Notes: a model not told the origin generated them from the letters alone. A DNA stretch of 64,000 nucleotides from CAVTOA01 sp963736285 (GCA_963736285.1 CAVTOA010000003.1:62001-126000), one strand, 5' to 3'; counted from the first letter of the stretch, positions 18,615-28,259 are shown. Program-made: numbers and translations.

Positions 18615-20978
18615 GTGGTGTCGGTCGAAGAGCTAGATCGGTTGTTCGACAACTTCGAGTTGGAATTCATAGATCTTGCCGGAGAAGTTCAGGCAAGCCC
18701 AGAAACGCAGCTGCGAGACTCGAACCAACCTACAATCGGCCACCAATTTTTTCCGGGACATACGGACAAACAGCTGGTGGAGCTCAACCGCACTCTGGTG
18801 GGCGTGCTCGCACTTCGCTGGCTTTACTACGACGACCATGAAGCCTTTACCGAATGCCAAAGTGGACGGCACAAACTTACTCGTCCCACATTCAACAAGC
18901 TGCGTGACTATACGCGCTCCGTGATTGGCGACGTCACCACCGAGACAGGGCGCGCTCGCTATCAGGCAATGGAGACCCTAGTTGTCATTAATGACCTGGG
19001 GAAGATCCAGAAGATAGTCGACGAGGTCCAGCGGCGTTCCGGCACTACTGATGTCGATCACGATCACGTACTGCTCATGGTCTTAGAGCGGTACCCGGAG
19101 CTGTCGCAAAGCTTTCAGCGCCTTCCCCAACACTTGCAGGAGCTCATTGTCCGGGGTTTGAGGACCGACTTCAACGTGGCGCAATTCCTCCAAACCGAAA
19201 GCGTCGCGGGAAATTTACGCGGCCTGGAAGGAGTGGACCAGGACACCATTGACTTCTGGATGCTCCACGCACTGGCCGACATCGCTGGTGCCGCAGGTGC
19301 GAATGTCCAAAATGGATCAGCAACAATCGACGAGCTCACTGCTCAAAACTTTCTGCTCGCGGCAGACTGTGTTCGCGACATAGGTCCTAATAACACCATC
19401 GATGATGTATACAACGCGTACCTACGTGGCAGAGCCCGGCGCTATCGACTGAATATCGATGACCCTGAAGATGGTCCCGTGCAATGGGCTCATGCGCGTC
19501 TTTGTTGCATGCTCCGAGTGCCAGACTTTACCGAATCCGAAGGCTGGGCAAGAGAGCGCATTCAAGTGGCCCATGTCGGACGGGCGCTCAGTCGTCGCCT
19601 AAACGATCACGAGAGCCTGATACATCGGAAGATCCTGATTAAAGAACTGAAGGAAACGGGCACTGGTGACAGTCACGCAATTTTGCTGTACTACACCCCT
19701 GCTTTACTCCAAAAAATAGTTCAGGCATGCGTCCGCGCTGGGGCACAACCGCAGGACGCCATCGAGACTGCGTTGACAATCCTGGCTAAGGAATATCAGC
19801 AAGTGCGGATCGCAAGGCGCAGCAAAGCCCCTGAAAGTGGCGTCACAACCATCATGACCTCGTCAATCGCAGACGCGGCAGCCACCGACCTCCATCTGGC
19901 GACAAGCTACGACCTCAGGGCTGAGGAAGTCAGCGAGGGCGGCAAACTCTGGCTCGCGCCCCCCGTGCTGATCCGCAGGACAAAACTCCCAGGCGCTGGG
20001 CCATTCGCCGACCTTCCCGGAAAGCGTATTGCCGTCATTGGCACTGGCGAAGGTTTCGATGGCAACCAGGCGGCGATGATCGCCAAACTGCTGTGGCTAA
20101 GCGGCAAACAGTGTCCGAGCGTCATTTCGGTGCGATCGCACTTGACTGGATCGCAGGGCTTGTCTGGCAAGATCGGCGATACGAGGACCATACATAATCA
20201 CGGTGGACAAATCTGTGATGGCACCTATGTCATCACTCCAGAAACTACTGGCTCCAGGCACTTCCTCGAACATATTCCCGCAGCCGAGGTACCGATGCGG
20301 CTTGTTATTGCTGCGGAAGGGGTCAACGGCCTAGCGGCGCAGCTCGAGGAGGTGCTGGAATACGACGGTGGTGTCGACGCAGTCATCACCGTCGACACCG
20401 GTGGAGATTCGCTCTACCTGACGACGTTTGCAGGAGACGACCAGTCGCTCGCTACACCCAGTCAAGATCACCAAACACTTCTCGCGGTGCACCATCTACG
20501 CAATGTAAAGGACAAGCTGAGTTTTATCATCGCCCCCGGTCTGGACGCACCACACGATGCCGAAAAAGTATTACAGGAAGCCCACGCCCGATATCGGGAG
20601 TTGGCTCCATACCAAGCCCGGCTTGTCCTAGAGCAATATAGACAGTGGAAAATGGACGGTTCTGATCCTGAGCGCATTGGGAAGACATGCCTCGGCTGGC
20701 AAACAGCCCTCCAATTTCCCGGGAAAACCGGCCGATACACTCTCCCGCTGCCCGACCATCTCATCCACAGCCGCACTAATCCATGGTCACCATTCATTAA
20801 CATCACCGACGTCACAGGAGGCATAGTCGAGATGACAAACACTGACCATCTGGCGGCAATAGGTGCACTCCCACCGCTACCAACACGTAGGAAGGCCTTC
20901 AACCCGCTCCGCACCGCAGCAAGAGCCGCCACCTTCAGGAACGATGTAGGTCACGGTAGCCGCCGGTTCAGATCTTAA
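18615..20978 (+). CDS. Large protein: HD-like helical N-half, DUF1152-like C-half
   Basis: 787 residues from GTG 18615; soluble, no signal peptide or membrane helix. Residues about 110-260 are helical and carry VVINDLGKIQ (like the HDxGK motif of HD hydrolases, with Asn for His), DVDHDHV and LHALADIAGAAG, which could be a divergent metal site. Residues about 468-650 look like a DUF1152 Rossmann-type domain: KRIAVIGTGEGFDGNQAAM at the start and GVDAVITVDTGGDSLY near the end. I know no function for either part, and the domain names come from motif resemblance only. It stands alone, with long flanking spacers. Confidence 0.55.
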   Translation: MVSVEELDRLFDNFELEFIDLAGEVQASPETQLRDSNQPTIGHQFFPGHTDKQLVELNRTLVGVLALRWLYYDDHEAFTECQSGRHKLTRPTFNKLRDYTRSVIGDVTTETGRARYQAMETLVVINDLGKIQKIVDEVQRRSGTTDVDHDHVLLMVLERYPELSQSFQRLPQHLQELIVRGLRTDFNVAQFLQTESVAGNLRGLEGVDQDTIDFWMLHALADIAGAAGANVQNGSATIDELTAQNFLLAADCVRDIGPNNTIDDVYNAYLRGRARRYRLNIDDPEDGPVQWAHARLCCMLRVPDFTESEGWARERIQVAHVGRALSRRLNDHESLIHRKILIKELKETGTGDSHAILLYYTPALLQKIVQACVRAGAQPQDAIETALTILAKEYQQVRIARRSKAPESGVTTIMTSSIADAAATDLHLATSYDLRAEEVSEGGKLWLAPPVLIRRTKLPGAGPFADLPGKRIAVIGTGEGFDGNQAAMIAKLLWLSGKQCPSVISVRSHLTGSQGLSGKIGDTRTIHNHGGQICDGTYVITPETTGSRHFLEHIPAAEVPMRLVIAAEGVNGLAAQLEEVLEYDGGVDAVITVDTGGDSLYLTTFAGDDQSLATPSQDHQTLLAVHHLRNVKDKLSFIIAPGLDAPHDAEKVLQEAHARYRELAPYQARLVLEQYRQWKMDGSDPERIGKTCLGWQTALQFPGKTGRYTLPLPDHLIHSRTNPWSPFINITDVTGGIVEMTNTDHLAAIGALPPLPTRRKAFNPLRTAARAATFRNDVGHGSRRFRS

Positions 20979-21012
20979 AGCGGCGCATGCTCCATACGAG
21001 AAAGCTCGGGTT

Positions 21013-21207
21013 TTAGCTAGCAAGATCGAATATCCGCCGTTCGCACTGTTTGTCTCGCGGAGGTAGGTCGAGGTCGACCCCGACGATCTGTCCAAAACCG
21101 TCTGCAATAGCAGAGAAAAGGTCGTCTGATTCCGTAACCGCATTGGTGAGGATAACCCGTATTTCAGCTTCCACAGGGCGCCAATGCCAGCAAGATGTTA
21201 TGTCCAA
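21013..21207 (-). CDS. Small hypothetical protein
   Basis: 64 residues (MDITSCWHWRPVEAEIRVIL start), acidic in the middle. It starts 19 bp after the end of the DMT transporter gene on the same strand, so it could be a downstream operon gene. I recognise no family, and the frame may be fortuitous. Confidence 0.3.
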   Translation of the reverse strand: MDITSCWHWRPVEAEIRVILTNAVTESDDLFSAIADGFGQIVGVDLDLPPRDKQCERRIFDLAS

Positions 21208-21225
21208 GACAATGCCAGTTATTCG

Positions 21226-22173
21226 CTACGAAGCCGGCGGAGCCGCCTCTATTCCAGCAAACCGGGAGACCGCGATCGCTCCGGCAACAGCCATCATGAA
21301 TCCCAGCGCCGCCGCCCAGGCAAAACCAGGCCGAGAACCGTCACCCAACCACACCACGCCAATAACCCCAGGGATGAGCGTCTCCCCCACCACCGTCGCC
21401 GCTGCGGCTGCGGTGACAGCTCCCAGTTGCAACGCCACCGCATAGAGATACACCCCACCCACACCACCGACGCCGATCGCATACAACGCCGGATCCGCGA
21501 GAACTTCGCTCAGCCGAAACGGGGACAAGCCAAACAGCACCCGCACCCCAATACCCACAATGCCAAAACCCAGCCCACTCAGGAGTCCGGCCACGATCGA
21601 CCCCCTGGCCTTCAACTTCCGAGCCGCGAGACCACCAGCGATCACCATAAGTACCGCGACACCCAACAACCACCAGTGTGCGGAGTGCCTACCCCGCACA
21701 TCGCCCTCTGGTCCCGCAGCGGCCGCAAGCAAGACCAGGCCTAAGCACACTGCGCTAATCGCCGTCCAATCTCGACGATGCAGCCGCAGATGCAGTAGTC
21801 GCATCGCCAGCAAAGCGGTCACCACCAGATTGGCGCTGATAATGGTCTGACACAAAAACAACGGCAGACCGCGCGCCGCGGTCGCACCCAGCAAAAAGCC
21901 CAGTGCGTCCAAGACCATTCCACATAGGAATTGAGCACTGGTTATGGTCTTAGTGGTGGTGCGGGCAGTGGCGGCGGCCCCCACCGTAGCGCTAGAAGGT
22001 GCCACGGAGGCATCCTCAGATGATAGTCCACTGTGGACATTCCCTTTCGAGCTTGTCACCGCCGGATTGACGGCATACTCTCCCGCGACATGCCGCGCAC
22101 CCAGCGCCTGAAGCACCGACGCCGAGCCGTAACAAACCGCCGCTCCGGAGGCAGCGAGTAAACCCACGATCAC
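21226..22173 (-). CDS. DMT/EamA-like membrane transporter
   Basis: 315 residues from GTG 22173. The first helix (IVGLLAASGAAVCYGSASVL) is followed by an unusual Ser/Ala/Thr-rich loop (about residues 40-78), then eight or nine helices with the internal symmetry of ten-helix drug/metabolite transporters, ending VVWLGDGSRPGFAWAAALGF. The substrate is unknown. A 28-bp hairpin separates it from the upstream lpd-like gene, so it probably has its own promoter. Confidence 0.7.
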   Translation of the reverse strand: MIVGLLAASGAAVCYGSASVLQALGARHVAGEYAVNPAVTSSKGNVHSGLSSEDASVAPSSATVGAAATARTTTKTITSAQFLCGMVLDALGFLLGATAARGLPLFLCQTIISANLVVTALLAMRLLHLRLHRRDWTAISAVCLGLVLLAAAAGPEGDVRGRHSAHWWLLGVAVLMVIAGGLAARKLKARGSIVAGLLSGLGFGIVGIGVRVLFGLSPFRLSEVLADPALYAIGVGGVGGVYLYAVALQLGAVTAAAAATVVGETLIPGVIGVVWLGDGSRPGFAWAAALGFMMAVAGAIAVSRFAGIEAAPPAS

Positions 22174-22273
22174 GTCATTGCCCTCGCTCGCTCACGGGGT
22201 CTGTGGTCTACCCCCTGCTCCTTTGCACGCGGGACAACCCTACCCACCTCTCTTTTGGTGCGAGCCCCCATGT

Positions 22274-22332
22274 GGTTTTTGCGGATTGCCCGCGATATTT
22301 GACACAAATATCGCGGGCAATCCGCAAAAACC
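22274..22332 (-). terminator. Perfect 28-bp hairpin terminator
   Basis: Arms 22274-22301 and 22305-22332 are perfectly complementary over 28 bp, with only a 3-nt loop (ACA). The stem base is AAAAACC/GGTTTTT, giving a T-tract on either strand, so it can stop transcription in both directions. It lies 25 bp after the stop of the dihydrolipoamide-dehydrogenase-like gene. Confidence 0.85.
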
Positions 22333-22356
22333 TAGTAGATGGAAGGAGGTGGCGGC

Positions 22357-23721
22357 TTACCGAAGGTCCAGGTTCTTCAGCGCGTCTTCGATCGCACGGT
22401 GGAAGGTGGGGTAGGCGTATATCATGTGTCGCAGCTTGGAGATGGGGACCTCGCCGTGCACGGCCACCGCTAGGCCAGCCAGTACCTCTCCCCCGTTTGG
22501 CCCGGCTGAGGTGGCGCCTATCAGCAAACCGCGATCAACGTCAGCAACGAGTTTGATGAAGCCTTCGTTGCCCGCCTTGTGAATCCAACCACGGCTGGAA
22601 CTAGGAATCCGCGTCTGTCCTATCATGACGTTGATGCCGTGGTCGCGCGCGGATTGTTCTGTCATGCCCACCGCACCGATCTCTGGGTCGGTAAAGGTGA
22701 CTCGCGGCAATGCGCGGTAGTCGGCGGGCGGGCCGTCCTGGTCGAGGATGTCACGCACCACAATGCCAGCCTGATACATGGCTACGTGGGTGAAGGCACC
22801 GTGACCAGTAACGTCACCCACGGCCCACAGTCGATCGCCAGCTCGTAGCTGGTCGTCAGCAGCCAATACCTTGGCGTTCGGGTCAAGTCCTACGTTTTCC
22901 ACACCCAGCCCGGCGAGGTTCACCCGACGCCCGGTGGCCACCAGCAACCGATCAGCCACCAACGGTGCGGACTGACCAATATGGACGATGAATTGTCCGT
23001 CGGAAAAGTTCACCCGTTCCGCTCGGCAACTGGTGAGAATGTCCACGCCTTCCGATTCCAACGCCCTCTGCGCAAGCGCCGACGACTCTGGCTCTTCGGT
23101 CGCAAGCACTCGATCGGAGGCCTCCACAATGGTCACCTGCACGCCAAAGCGCGCAAACGCCTGCGCCAGCTCGAGTCCGATCGCCCCGCCACCCAACACC
23201 ACCAGGGAATGCGGCAGGTATTCCATCTCGATGGCTTGGCGACTCGTCCAATAAGGAGTATTAGCCAATCCGGCGACCGGTGGAATAGTTGGCTCGGTGC
23301 CAGTTCCTAGCACAATCGCTCGACGAGCCTCAAAAACCTGGTCACCCACCCGCACTCGGTCTCCGCCAAGCAGCTGGCCGCGGCCACGAACAAACACGCC
23401 ACCTTTGCCGGTAAACCGATCGACCGCGGACCGGTCGCTCCAATTATCTGTGGCTTCGTTCCGAATACGCCGCGCCACCAGCGTCCAATCTGGAGCAGCA
23501 TCGGCCTTGCCCGCCATGCCGTCGATGCGGCGCGCCTCGGCCAAGAGATTACCGGCGCGAATCATCATCTTGCTGGGAACACAGCCCCAATACGGACACT
23601 CGCCACCGACCAGGCGTGACTCGATCCCCACCACCGAAAGGCCCGCTTCAGCCAGACGACCGGCGACTTCCTCGCCGCCGACACCCATTCCGACCACGAC
23701 GACATCTACCTGCTCGGTCAC
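22357..23721 (-). CDS. NAD(P)/FAD-dependent pyridine nucleotide-disulfide oxidoreductase
   Basis: 454 residues. The FAD-binding start VDVVVVGMGVGGEEVAGRLA, the redox-active disulfide GGECPYWGCVPSKMM, the NAD-binding SLVVLGGGAIGLELAQAFAR and the second FAD motif RLWAVGDVTGHGAFTHVA are all present. The C-terminal dimerisation domain ends YAYPTFHRAIEDALKNL, without the HPT-E active-site motif of true dihydrolipoamide dehydrogenases, so it belongs to the mercuric-reductase/quinone-reductase-like branch rather than the 2-oxoacid complexes. Transcription ends at the 28-bp hairpin. Confidence 0.9.
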   Translation of the reverse strand: MTEQVDVVVVGMGVGGEEVAGRLAEAGLSVVGIESRLVGGECPYWGCVPSKMMIRAGNLLAEARRIDGMAGKADAAPDWTLVARRIRNEATDNWSDRSAVDRFTGKGGVFVRGRGQLLGGDRVRVGDQVFEARRAIVLGTGTEPTIPPVAGLANTPYWTSRQAIEMEYLPHSLVVLGGGAIGLELAQAFARFGVQVTIVEASDRVLATEEPESSALAQRALESEGVDILTSCRAERVNFSDGQFIVHIGQSAPLVADRLLVATGRRVNLAGLGVENVGLDPNAKVLAADDQLRAGDRLWAVGDVTGHGAFTHVAMYQAGIVVRDILDQDGPPADYRALPRVTFTDPEIGAVGMTEQSARDHGINVMIGQTRIPSSSRGWIHKAGNEGFIKLVADVDRGLLIGATSAGPNGGEVLAGLAVAVHGEVPISKLRHMIYAYPTFHRAIEDALKNLDLR

Positions 23722-23927
23722 CGGTGAACTCCTTGCTGATCGGGCATTCAGGAGGCGCCCACAGCTACGCCTTATTGAACGGACCTACCCATATTTCGGA
23801 GCGTCTATCACTTCTCGCCGCTTCCGAGGACCGGAGCGAACCACACGGCACGCGTCACGAAGAGCGCATCTGGGTACGCCTACAAGAGGACGTGAGCCGG
23901 CAATCACCTCCACGTCAAGGGGGTCAC

Positions 23928-24176
23928 ATGAAGGAAACCGAAATCCTCACCTCCATCAACGATTTGATGGCCGAAGAACGGGAGCTCCGCGAGCGGGAGG
24001 TGGGCGAAGATCCCAAGGCCGTTTCAGAGGAACACTCTCGGCTACGCGTGGTGGAGCAGCAGCTGGACCAATGCTGGGATCTACTGCGGCAGCGTCGTGC
24101 CAAGAAAGAGTTCGGTGAGGACCCTGAGACAGCGCGCTCGCGCCCGATCAACGAGGTTGAGTCCTACCTACAGTGA
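23928..24176 (+). CDS. DUF2630 family protein
   Basis: 82 residues from ATG 23928, which has AAGGGGG just upstream. The whole protein matches DUF2630: a charged helical hairpin with SEEHSRLRVVEQQLDQCWDL and RQRRAKKEFGEDPETARSRP. The family is small, actinobacterial and of unknown function. It ends base to base with the convergent wrbA. Confidence 0.88.
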   Translation: MKETEILTSINDLMAEERELREREVGEDPKAVSEEHSRLRVVEQQLDQCWDLLRQRRAKKEFGEDPETARSRPINEVESYLQ

Positions 24177-24794
24177 CTAGCTACCCAGGCCCTTTTTCAA
24201 TGCTGACGCAATGGATATGACCCGTCGGCTCTGGAAACGCATGGCCGCGAGCTGCGTTTCACCGGGTGCCACCGCGCCATTCCGCGACGTGTGGCTCGTC
24301 CCGTATGGGTTGCCCGCCTCGAACTGGATCGGGTCCGCATAGCCAGGAGGAACGATAATCGCGCCCCAGTGATAGAAGGTGTTGTTCAGAGCGAGAATAG
24401 TGGTTTCTTGCCCACCGTGCGCTGTCGACGTGGACGTAAAAGACGAAGCGACCTTGTTCACCAATTTGCCCTGTGCCCACAGTGGGCCAGTGGTATCGAT
24501 GAATTGCTTGAATTGCGCTGTCGGCAAGCCATACCGGGTCGGTGATCCGAACAAGAGCGCATCCGCCCATTCGAGATCGTCCAATGTGGCCTCAGGAATC
24601 TGCTGTGTCTTGCGACGATGCTCTTTCCACCCTTCGTTGGCGGCGACGGCCTCGTCAGGGGCGAGCTCGTGAACCTTGCGCAGCCGAACCTGAGCTCCGG
24701 CATCCTCCGCCGCTTTCGCCGCGGCGTCAGCAAGTGTGAACACAATGCCCGTCGCCGAGTAATAGATAACGGCGAGTTTGACGTGTTCAGTCAT
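24177..24794 (-). CDS. wrbA: NAD(P)H:quinone oxidoreductase, WrbA type
   Basis: 205 residues from ATG 24794, with AAGGAG about 6 nt upstream; the frame extends 11 codons further but that start is less good. The flavodoxin-like FMN site is seen in LAVIYYSATGIVFTLADAAA. The WrbA signatures are present: ADALLFGSPTRYGLPTAQFK, TSTSTAHGGQETTILALNN, then PYGTSHTSR. It reduces quinones by two electrons and guards against redox stress. Confidence 0.92.
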   Translation of the reverse strand: MTEHVKLAVIYYSATGIVFTLADAAAKAAEDAGAQVRLRKVHELAPDEAVAANEGWKEHRRKTQQIPEATLDDLEWADALLFGSPTRYGLPTAQFKQFIDTTGPLWAQGKLVNKVASSFTSTSTAHGGQETTILALNNTFYHWGAIIVPPGYADPIQFEAGNPYGTSHTSRNGAVAPGETQLAAMRFQSRRVISIASALKKGLGS

Positions 24795-25015
24795 GGGTGC
24801 TCCTTCCGGGAGTAGTTGAAGCTTCATCCATTGTATGCCTTTCTATGCCGCCACATGGCTTCCGCTGAAACATACACAGCTCGAAGGGGGCACTGCGTAT
24901 GCGAAGGCTCACGCGTAGGCGCACTTAAGGATTAGCCAGTCCAAAAAAGGCTATAGATAAATAAAGCGTGTTTCTCGCCCACGCACAGGTCCGGATGCTG
25001 ATGGGAGAAATGCTG

Positions 25016-27088
25016 ATGGCCAAGCTCCACCCAGACTCGCCACGGCCGTCGGGCGCCATCCACCTCCGGGGCCTGTCGGCATCACCCGGCATTGCCATCG
25101 GAGCCGTCGTGCGGTGGCAGAGTCACGAGCTACGAGCTGGCGAGCAACACGTCAGTGGTGACCAGCGCCAGGAGCAGTCCGACCACGTTGATCACGCATT
25201 CACCGCCACTCGCATCGAGTTGACCAAGCTCCGCGACGAAACCTCCGCAGAAGACGCTCGAGACATACTCAACGCACACCTAAGCATGTTGGCTGACCCA
25301 GAATTGCTGGCGCGGATCCATCAGCGGGCGCAGACGATCGGTGCGACAGGCGCGGTCGACGACGCTCTGGAAGACCAGATACGTGCTCTCACCAATACCG
25401 GCAGCGAACGGATCATGGGCCGCGCGGCAGATCTACGCGACGTTCGAACTCGACTACTCCGGCATCTTGGTGTGAGCGACGGTGCCGAGGGCAACCATTC
25501 GTTGACCGAGCAATCGGTGATCGTCGCCGACGATCTCACTCCGTCAGAAACCATTGGCCTGGATCCGCAATATCTACGCGGGTTTGTGCTCACGGGTGGG
25601 GGGGCAACCGCACACACCACCATCGTCGCTCGGTCGCTCGGCATTCCCGCAGTCATCAAAGTGGACGGCACGGACAAGCTAACGGCGGGTTCAACGGTAA
25701 TCGTCGACGGTGACGCGGGAGAGGTGACCGGTGATCCCACCGAGGCCGAACTCAACCAGGCACGCAAGCGCCTCGAGGAACACGGTGCCAAGCGGGCCGC
25801 GGCAGCGGGCGAACGGGCGTTCGCCACCCTCAGCGACGGAACCCGCGTGCGTCTTTCCGCCAACATCGGCTCCGACGTAGAAGCGGCTAGGGCAACAACG
25901 CACGGCGCGGGGTCGGTGGGTCTCCTCCGTACCGAACTGGTGTTTTTCGCCCACAGCGCTCATGGACTCCCCAACGAAGACACTCAGTACCAGATATATC
26001 GCGGAGCGGTTGAAGCCCTGCAAGGCGGCCGCGTCACTATCCGTCTGCTCGACGTAGGTGGGGACAAGCCTCTGCCACCGCTCACCATCGAAGACGCCAA
26101 CCCAATGCTGGGTCTACGCGGAATAAGACTGCTCCTGGCTCACCGAGACGTGCTCCGAACCCAGCTGCGAGCCATCGCGCGCGCGGCGTCCCACGGCCCG
26201 GTGTGGATCTCCGTGCCCATGGTCAGTACCGCGAGCGAGATGACAGAGGTGCGCGCCGAGCTTGCCGACGTCTATGCGGCTCTTGAGAGAGAACACGCCG
26301 CACATGGTCCAGTCAAGGTGGGGGTCATGCTGGAGACTCCGGCGGCCGTCTACCTCGCGCCCGAACTGGCCGCAAACTCTGACTTCTTCTCTGTCGGCAC
26401 TAACGATCTGTTGCAATACTTGATCGCCGCCGATCGAGACAATGTGAACGTTGCCGACCTGCTTGACCCCCTCCACCCGGCATTACTTCGAGCCCTACGC
26501 ACGACTGTGGAGAGCGCGCACCGGGCGCAGATCACCGTTAGCGTGTGTGGCGAAGCCGCGTCTAGGGCAGACGTCCGAAGGCTGTTGGTGGGTCTTGGGG
26601 TCGACGAATTGTCGATGGCGTCGACTTCGCTGGCCGAGGTAGCTGACGACCTAGGGCATGCCGATCGATCCACGCTCATGACGCTGGCGGAGCGAGCCTG
26701 TGCGGCTCCCGACGCCGATGCGGTACGGGCGATACTCTCCGGCGCCCCCAGCTCCGGAGAGAGCGAGCAAGCGCCAGCGCAAGCCGAGACACTCCGCATT
26801 GAGCACCTCGATGACGGCGGATTCGCGATCGTGGTCACCATCGCCGATCCAGAAGGGCTGCATGCTCGACCCGCCAACACTTTCGCCGCCGCGGCACAGA
26901 AATTTGACGCCGACATTGCCGTGACCGGCAACAGCCGAACCGCCAACGCCAAAGCACTTCTGTCCCTGCTCTCTCTTGGTGCGGACGAGGGAGCCACCGT
27001 GCGCATCGAAGCGCATGGCGCACAAGCAGAAGAAGCGGTCACGGCATTGAGCGAACGCCTGACACTCCGATTTGGACCGACAAACTAA
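25016..27088 (+). CDS. PTS enzyme I fused to C-terminal HPr
   Basis: 690 residues from ATG 25016, placed 7 nt after GGGAGA; several earlier ATG codons crowd the same site. Residues about 12-580 are enzyme I: the phosphohistidine loop TGGGATAHTTIVARSLGIPA, PEP-binding LRTELVFF and GVMLETPAAV, NDLLQYLIAADRDN, and the C-terminal Cys of SVCGEAASRADVRRLLVG. Residues about 604-685 are HPr, with the phosphorylated His in DPEGLHARPANTFAAAA. PEP phosphate thus passes from EI to HPr within one chain. Common FPr or DhaM proteins have HPr before EI, so this order is unusual. The GGNSRTANAKALL-type region replaces the usual Ser46 loop. No EII genes are nearby. Confidence 0.88.
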   Translation: MAKLHPDSPRPSGAIHLRGLSASPGIAIGAVVRWQSHELRAGEQHVSGDQRQEQSDHVDHAFTATRIELTKLRDETSAEDARDILNAHLSMLADPELLARIHQRAQTIGATGAVDDALEDQIRALTNTGSERIMGRAADLRDVRTRLLRHLGVSDGAEGNHSLTEQSVIVADDLTPSETIGLDPQYLRGFVLTGGGATAHTTIVARSLGIPAVIKVDGTDKLTAGSTVIVDGDAGEVTGDPTEAELNQARKRLEEHGAKRAAAAGERAFATLSDGTRVRLSANIGSDVEAARATTHGAGSVGLLRTELVFFAHSAHGLPNEDTQYQIYRGAVEALQGGRVTIRLLDVGGDKPLPPLTIEDANPMLGLRGIRLLLAHRDVLRTQLRAIARAASHGPVWISVPMVSTASEMTEVRAELADVYAALEREHAAHGPVKVGVMLETPAAVYLAPELAANSDFFSVGTNDLLQYLIAADRDNVNVADLLDPLHPALLRALRTTVESAHRAQITVSVCGEAASRADVRRLLVGLGVDELSMASTSLAEVADDLGHADRSTLMTLAERACAAPDADAVRAILSGAPSSGESEQAPAQAETLRIEHLDDGGFAIVVTIADPEGLHARPANTFAAAAQKFDADIAVTGNSRTANAKALLSLLSLGADEGATVRIEAHGAQAEEAVTALSERLTLRFGPTN

Positions 27089-27260
27089 GACGCGGAGGAC
27101 GCGAATCTGACCACATCGGGGAGGCACTCAGCACACCCCCCTGCTACACCCCGACCCCCTGTGCACAAGTTGGCAACAGATTGGTCGCTTCTCGTAGCCT
27201 CGAGCAAAACCCCTGCACATCACCCGCGTAGGCTCGGCACCACATTGGAGAGGAGACGGG

Positions 27261-28259
27261 ATGCAACAGGGGTTTCCGCCCGGTTCACCACCGGGCCCAG
27301 GCTATGGCGCGCCGCATGGCGGCCCTCCGGGATACGGCCAAGGGATTAACCCGATGGCACAAGTACCGGGTCGGATAGTGGTTGCGGGGCTCAGCAAACA
27401 ATTCAAAAATGTGCGCGCCGTCGACAACTTGTCGTTCACGGTAGAGCCAGGAACCGTCACCGGCTTCTTGGGACCAAACGGCGCTGGCAAGACCACCACG
27501 CTGCGGATGCTGCTCGGGCTGGTGGCGCCCAGCGCTGGCATCGCGACCATAGGCGGGCAGATCTATCACGACCTACAGAGCCCGCTGCGGGTCGTAGGTG
27601 CCTCGTTGGAGGCATCGAGCTTCCACCTGGCTCGCACTGGCCGTAACCATCTGCGAATCTTGTGTGCGGCGGCAGATATTCCGGTGTATCGGGCCGACCA
27701 AGTGCTCGAAATGGTGGGGATGACCCCAGCCGCGCACCGCAAGGTCAAGACCTACTCGATGGGCATGAAGCAGCGCCTAGCGCTGGCCACCGCGATGCTC
27801 GCTGACCCCCAAGTTCTTCTTCTCGATGAGCCCACCAACGGCCTCGACCCCGAAGGAATTCGCTGGATTCGTGGATTCCTCCGCGGCCTCGCGAATCAAG
27901 GCCGAACAATTCTGGTCTCGAGCCACCTTTTGGCCGAAGTCGCCCAGACAGTCGACGACGTTGTGATCATCGCGCAGGGGCGCAGCATCCGTCAGGGCAA
28001 GGTCGCCGATCTCGTAGCCGAGTCACGGGTCTCGGCCAAGGTGCGCACGCAACACATAGACCAGCTCATGCAGGCCCTCGGTGCGGCACAGGTCCGACGC
28101 ACCGGGCCAGACGAGCTCTACGTCGACGGCAAAGACTCCAAGGAGGTCGGTCGTATCGCGCACCAGGCAGGCATTGAACTGGACGAGCTGACCACGGTCC
28201 GAGCAGATCTCGAAGAGATCTTCCTTCAGCTCACTCGGGGAGGTGCGGGTATCCGATGA
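27261..28259 (+). CDS. ABC transporter ATP-binding protein
   Basis: 332 residues. A Gly/Pro-rich N-terminal tail (residues 1-33) precedes the ATPase domain: Walker A GPNGAGKTTTLRMLLG, signature YSMGMKQRLALATAML, Walker B VLLLDEPTNGLDPEG, and an H-loop in ILVSSHLLAEVAQT. The C-terminal 80 residues are the regulatory tail typical of the CcmA/DRA subfamily that pairs with ABC-2 permeases. The next gene is the permease, overlapping by 4 bp (ATGA). Export substrate unknown. Confidence 0.93.
   Translation: MQQGFPPGSPPGPGYGAPHGGPPGYGQGINPMAQVPGRIVVAGLSKQFKNVRAVDNLSFTVEPGTVTGFLGPNGAGKTTTLRMLLGLVAPSAGIATIGGQIYHDLQSPLRVVGASLEASSFHLARTGRNHLRILCAAADIPVYRADQVLEMVGMTPAAHRKVKTYSMGMKQRLALATAMLADPQVLLLDEPTNGLDPEGIRWIRGFLRGLANQGRTILVSSHLLAEVAQTVDDVVIIAQGRSIRQGKVADLVAESRVSAKVRTQHIDQLMQALGAAQVRRTGPDELYVDGKDSKEVGRIAHQAGIELDELTTVRADLEEIFLQLTRGGAGIR

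Noticed and set aside
21226..21850. Long open frames on the + strand opposite the DMT transporter
   Set aside because: They are antisense to a gene with clear membrane-helix periodicity; their composition is Pro/Arg-rich as expected for shadows of high-GC genes.
25598..25604. G7 run in the EI-HPr gene as a fourth phase-variable tract
   Set aside because: It is short, in frame, deep inside the conserved phosphohistidine loop (TGGGATAH), and explained by Gly codons.
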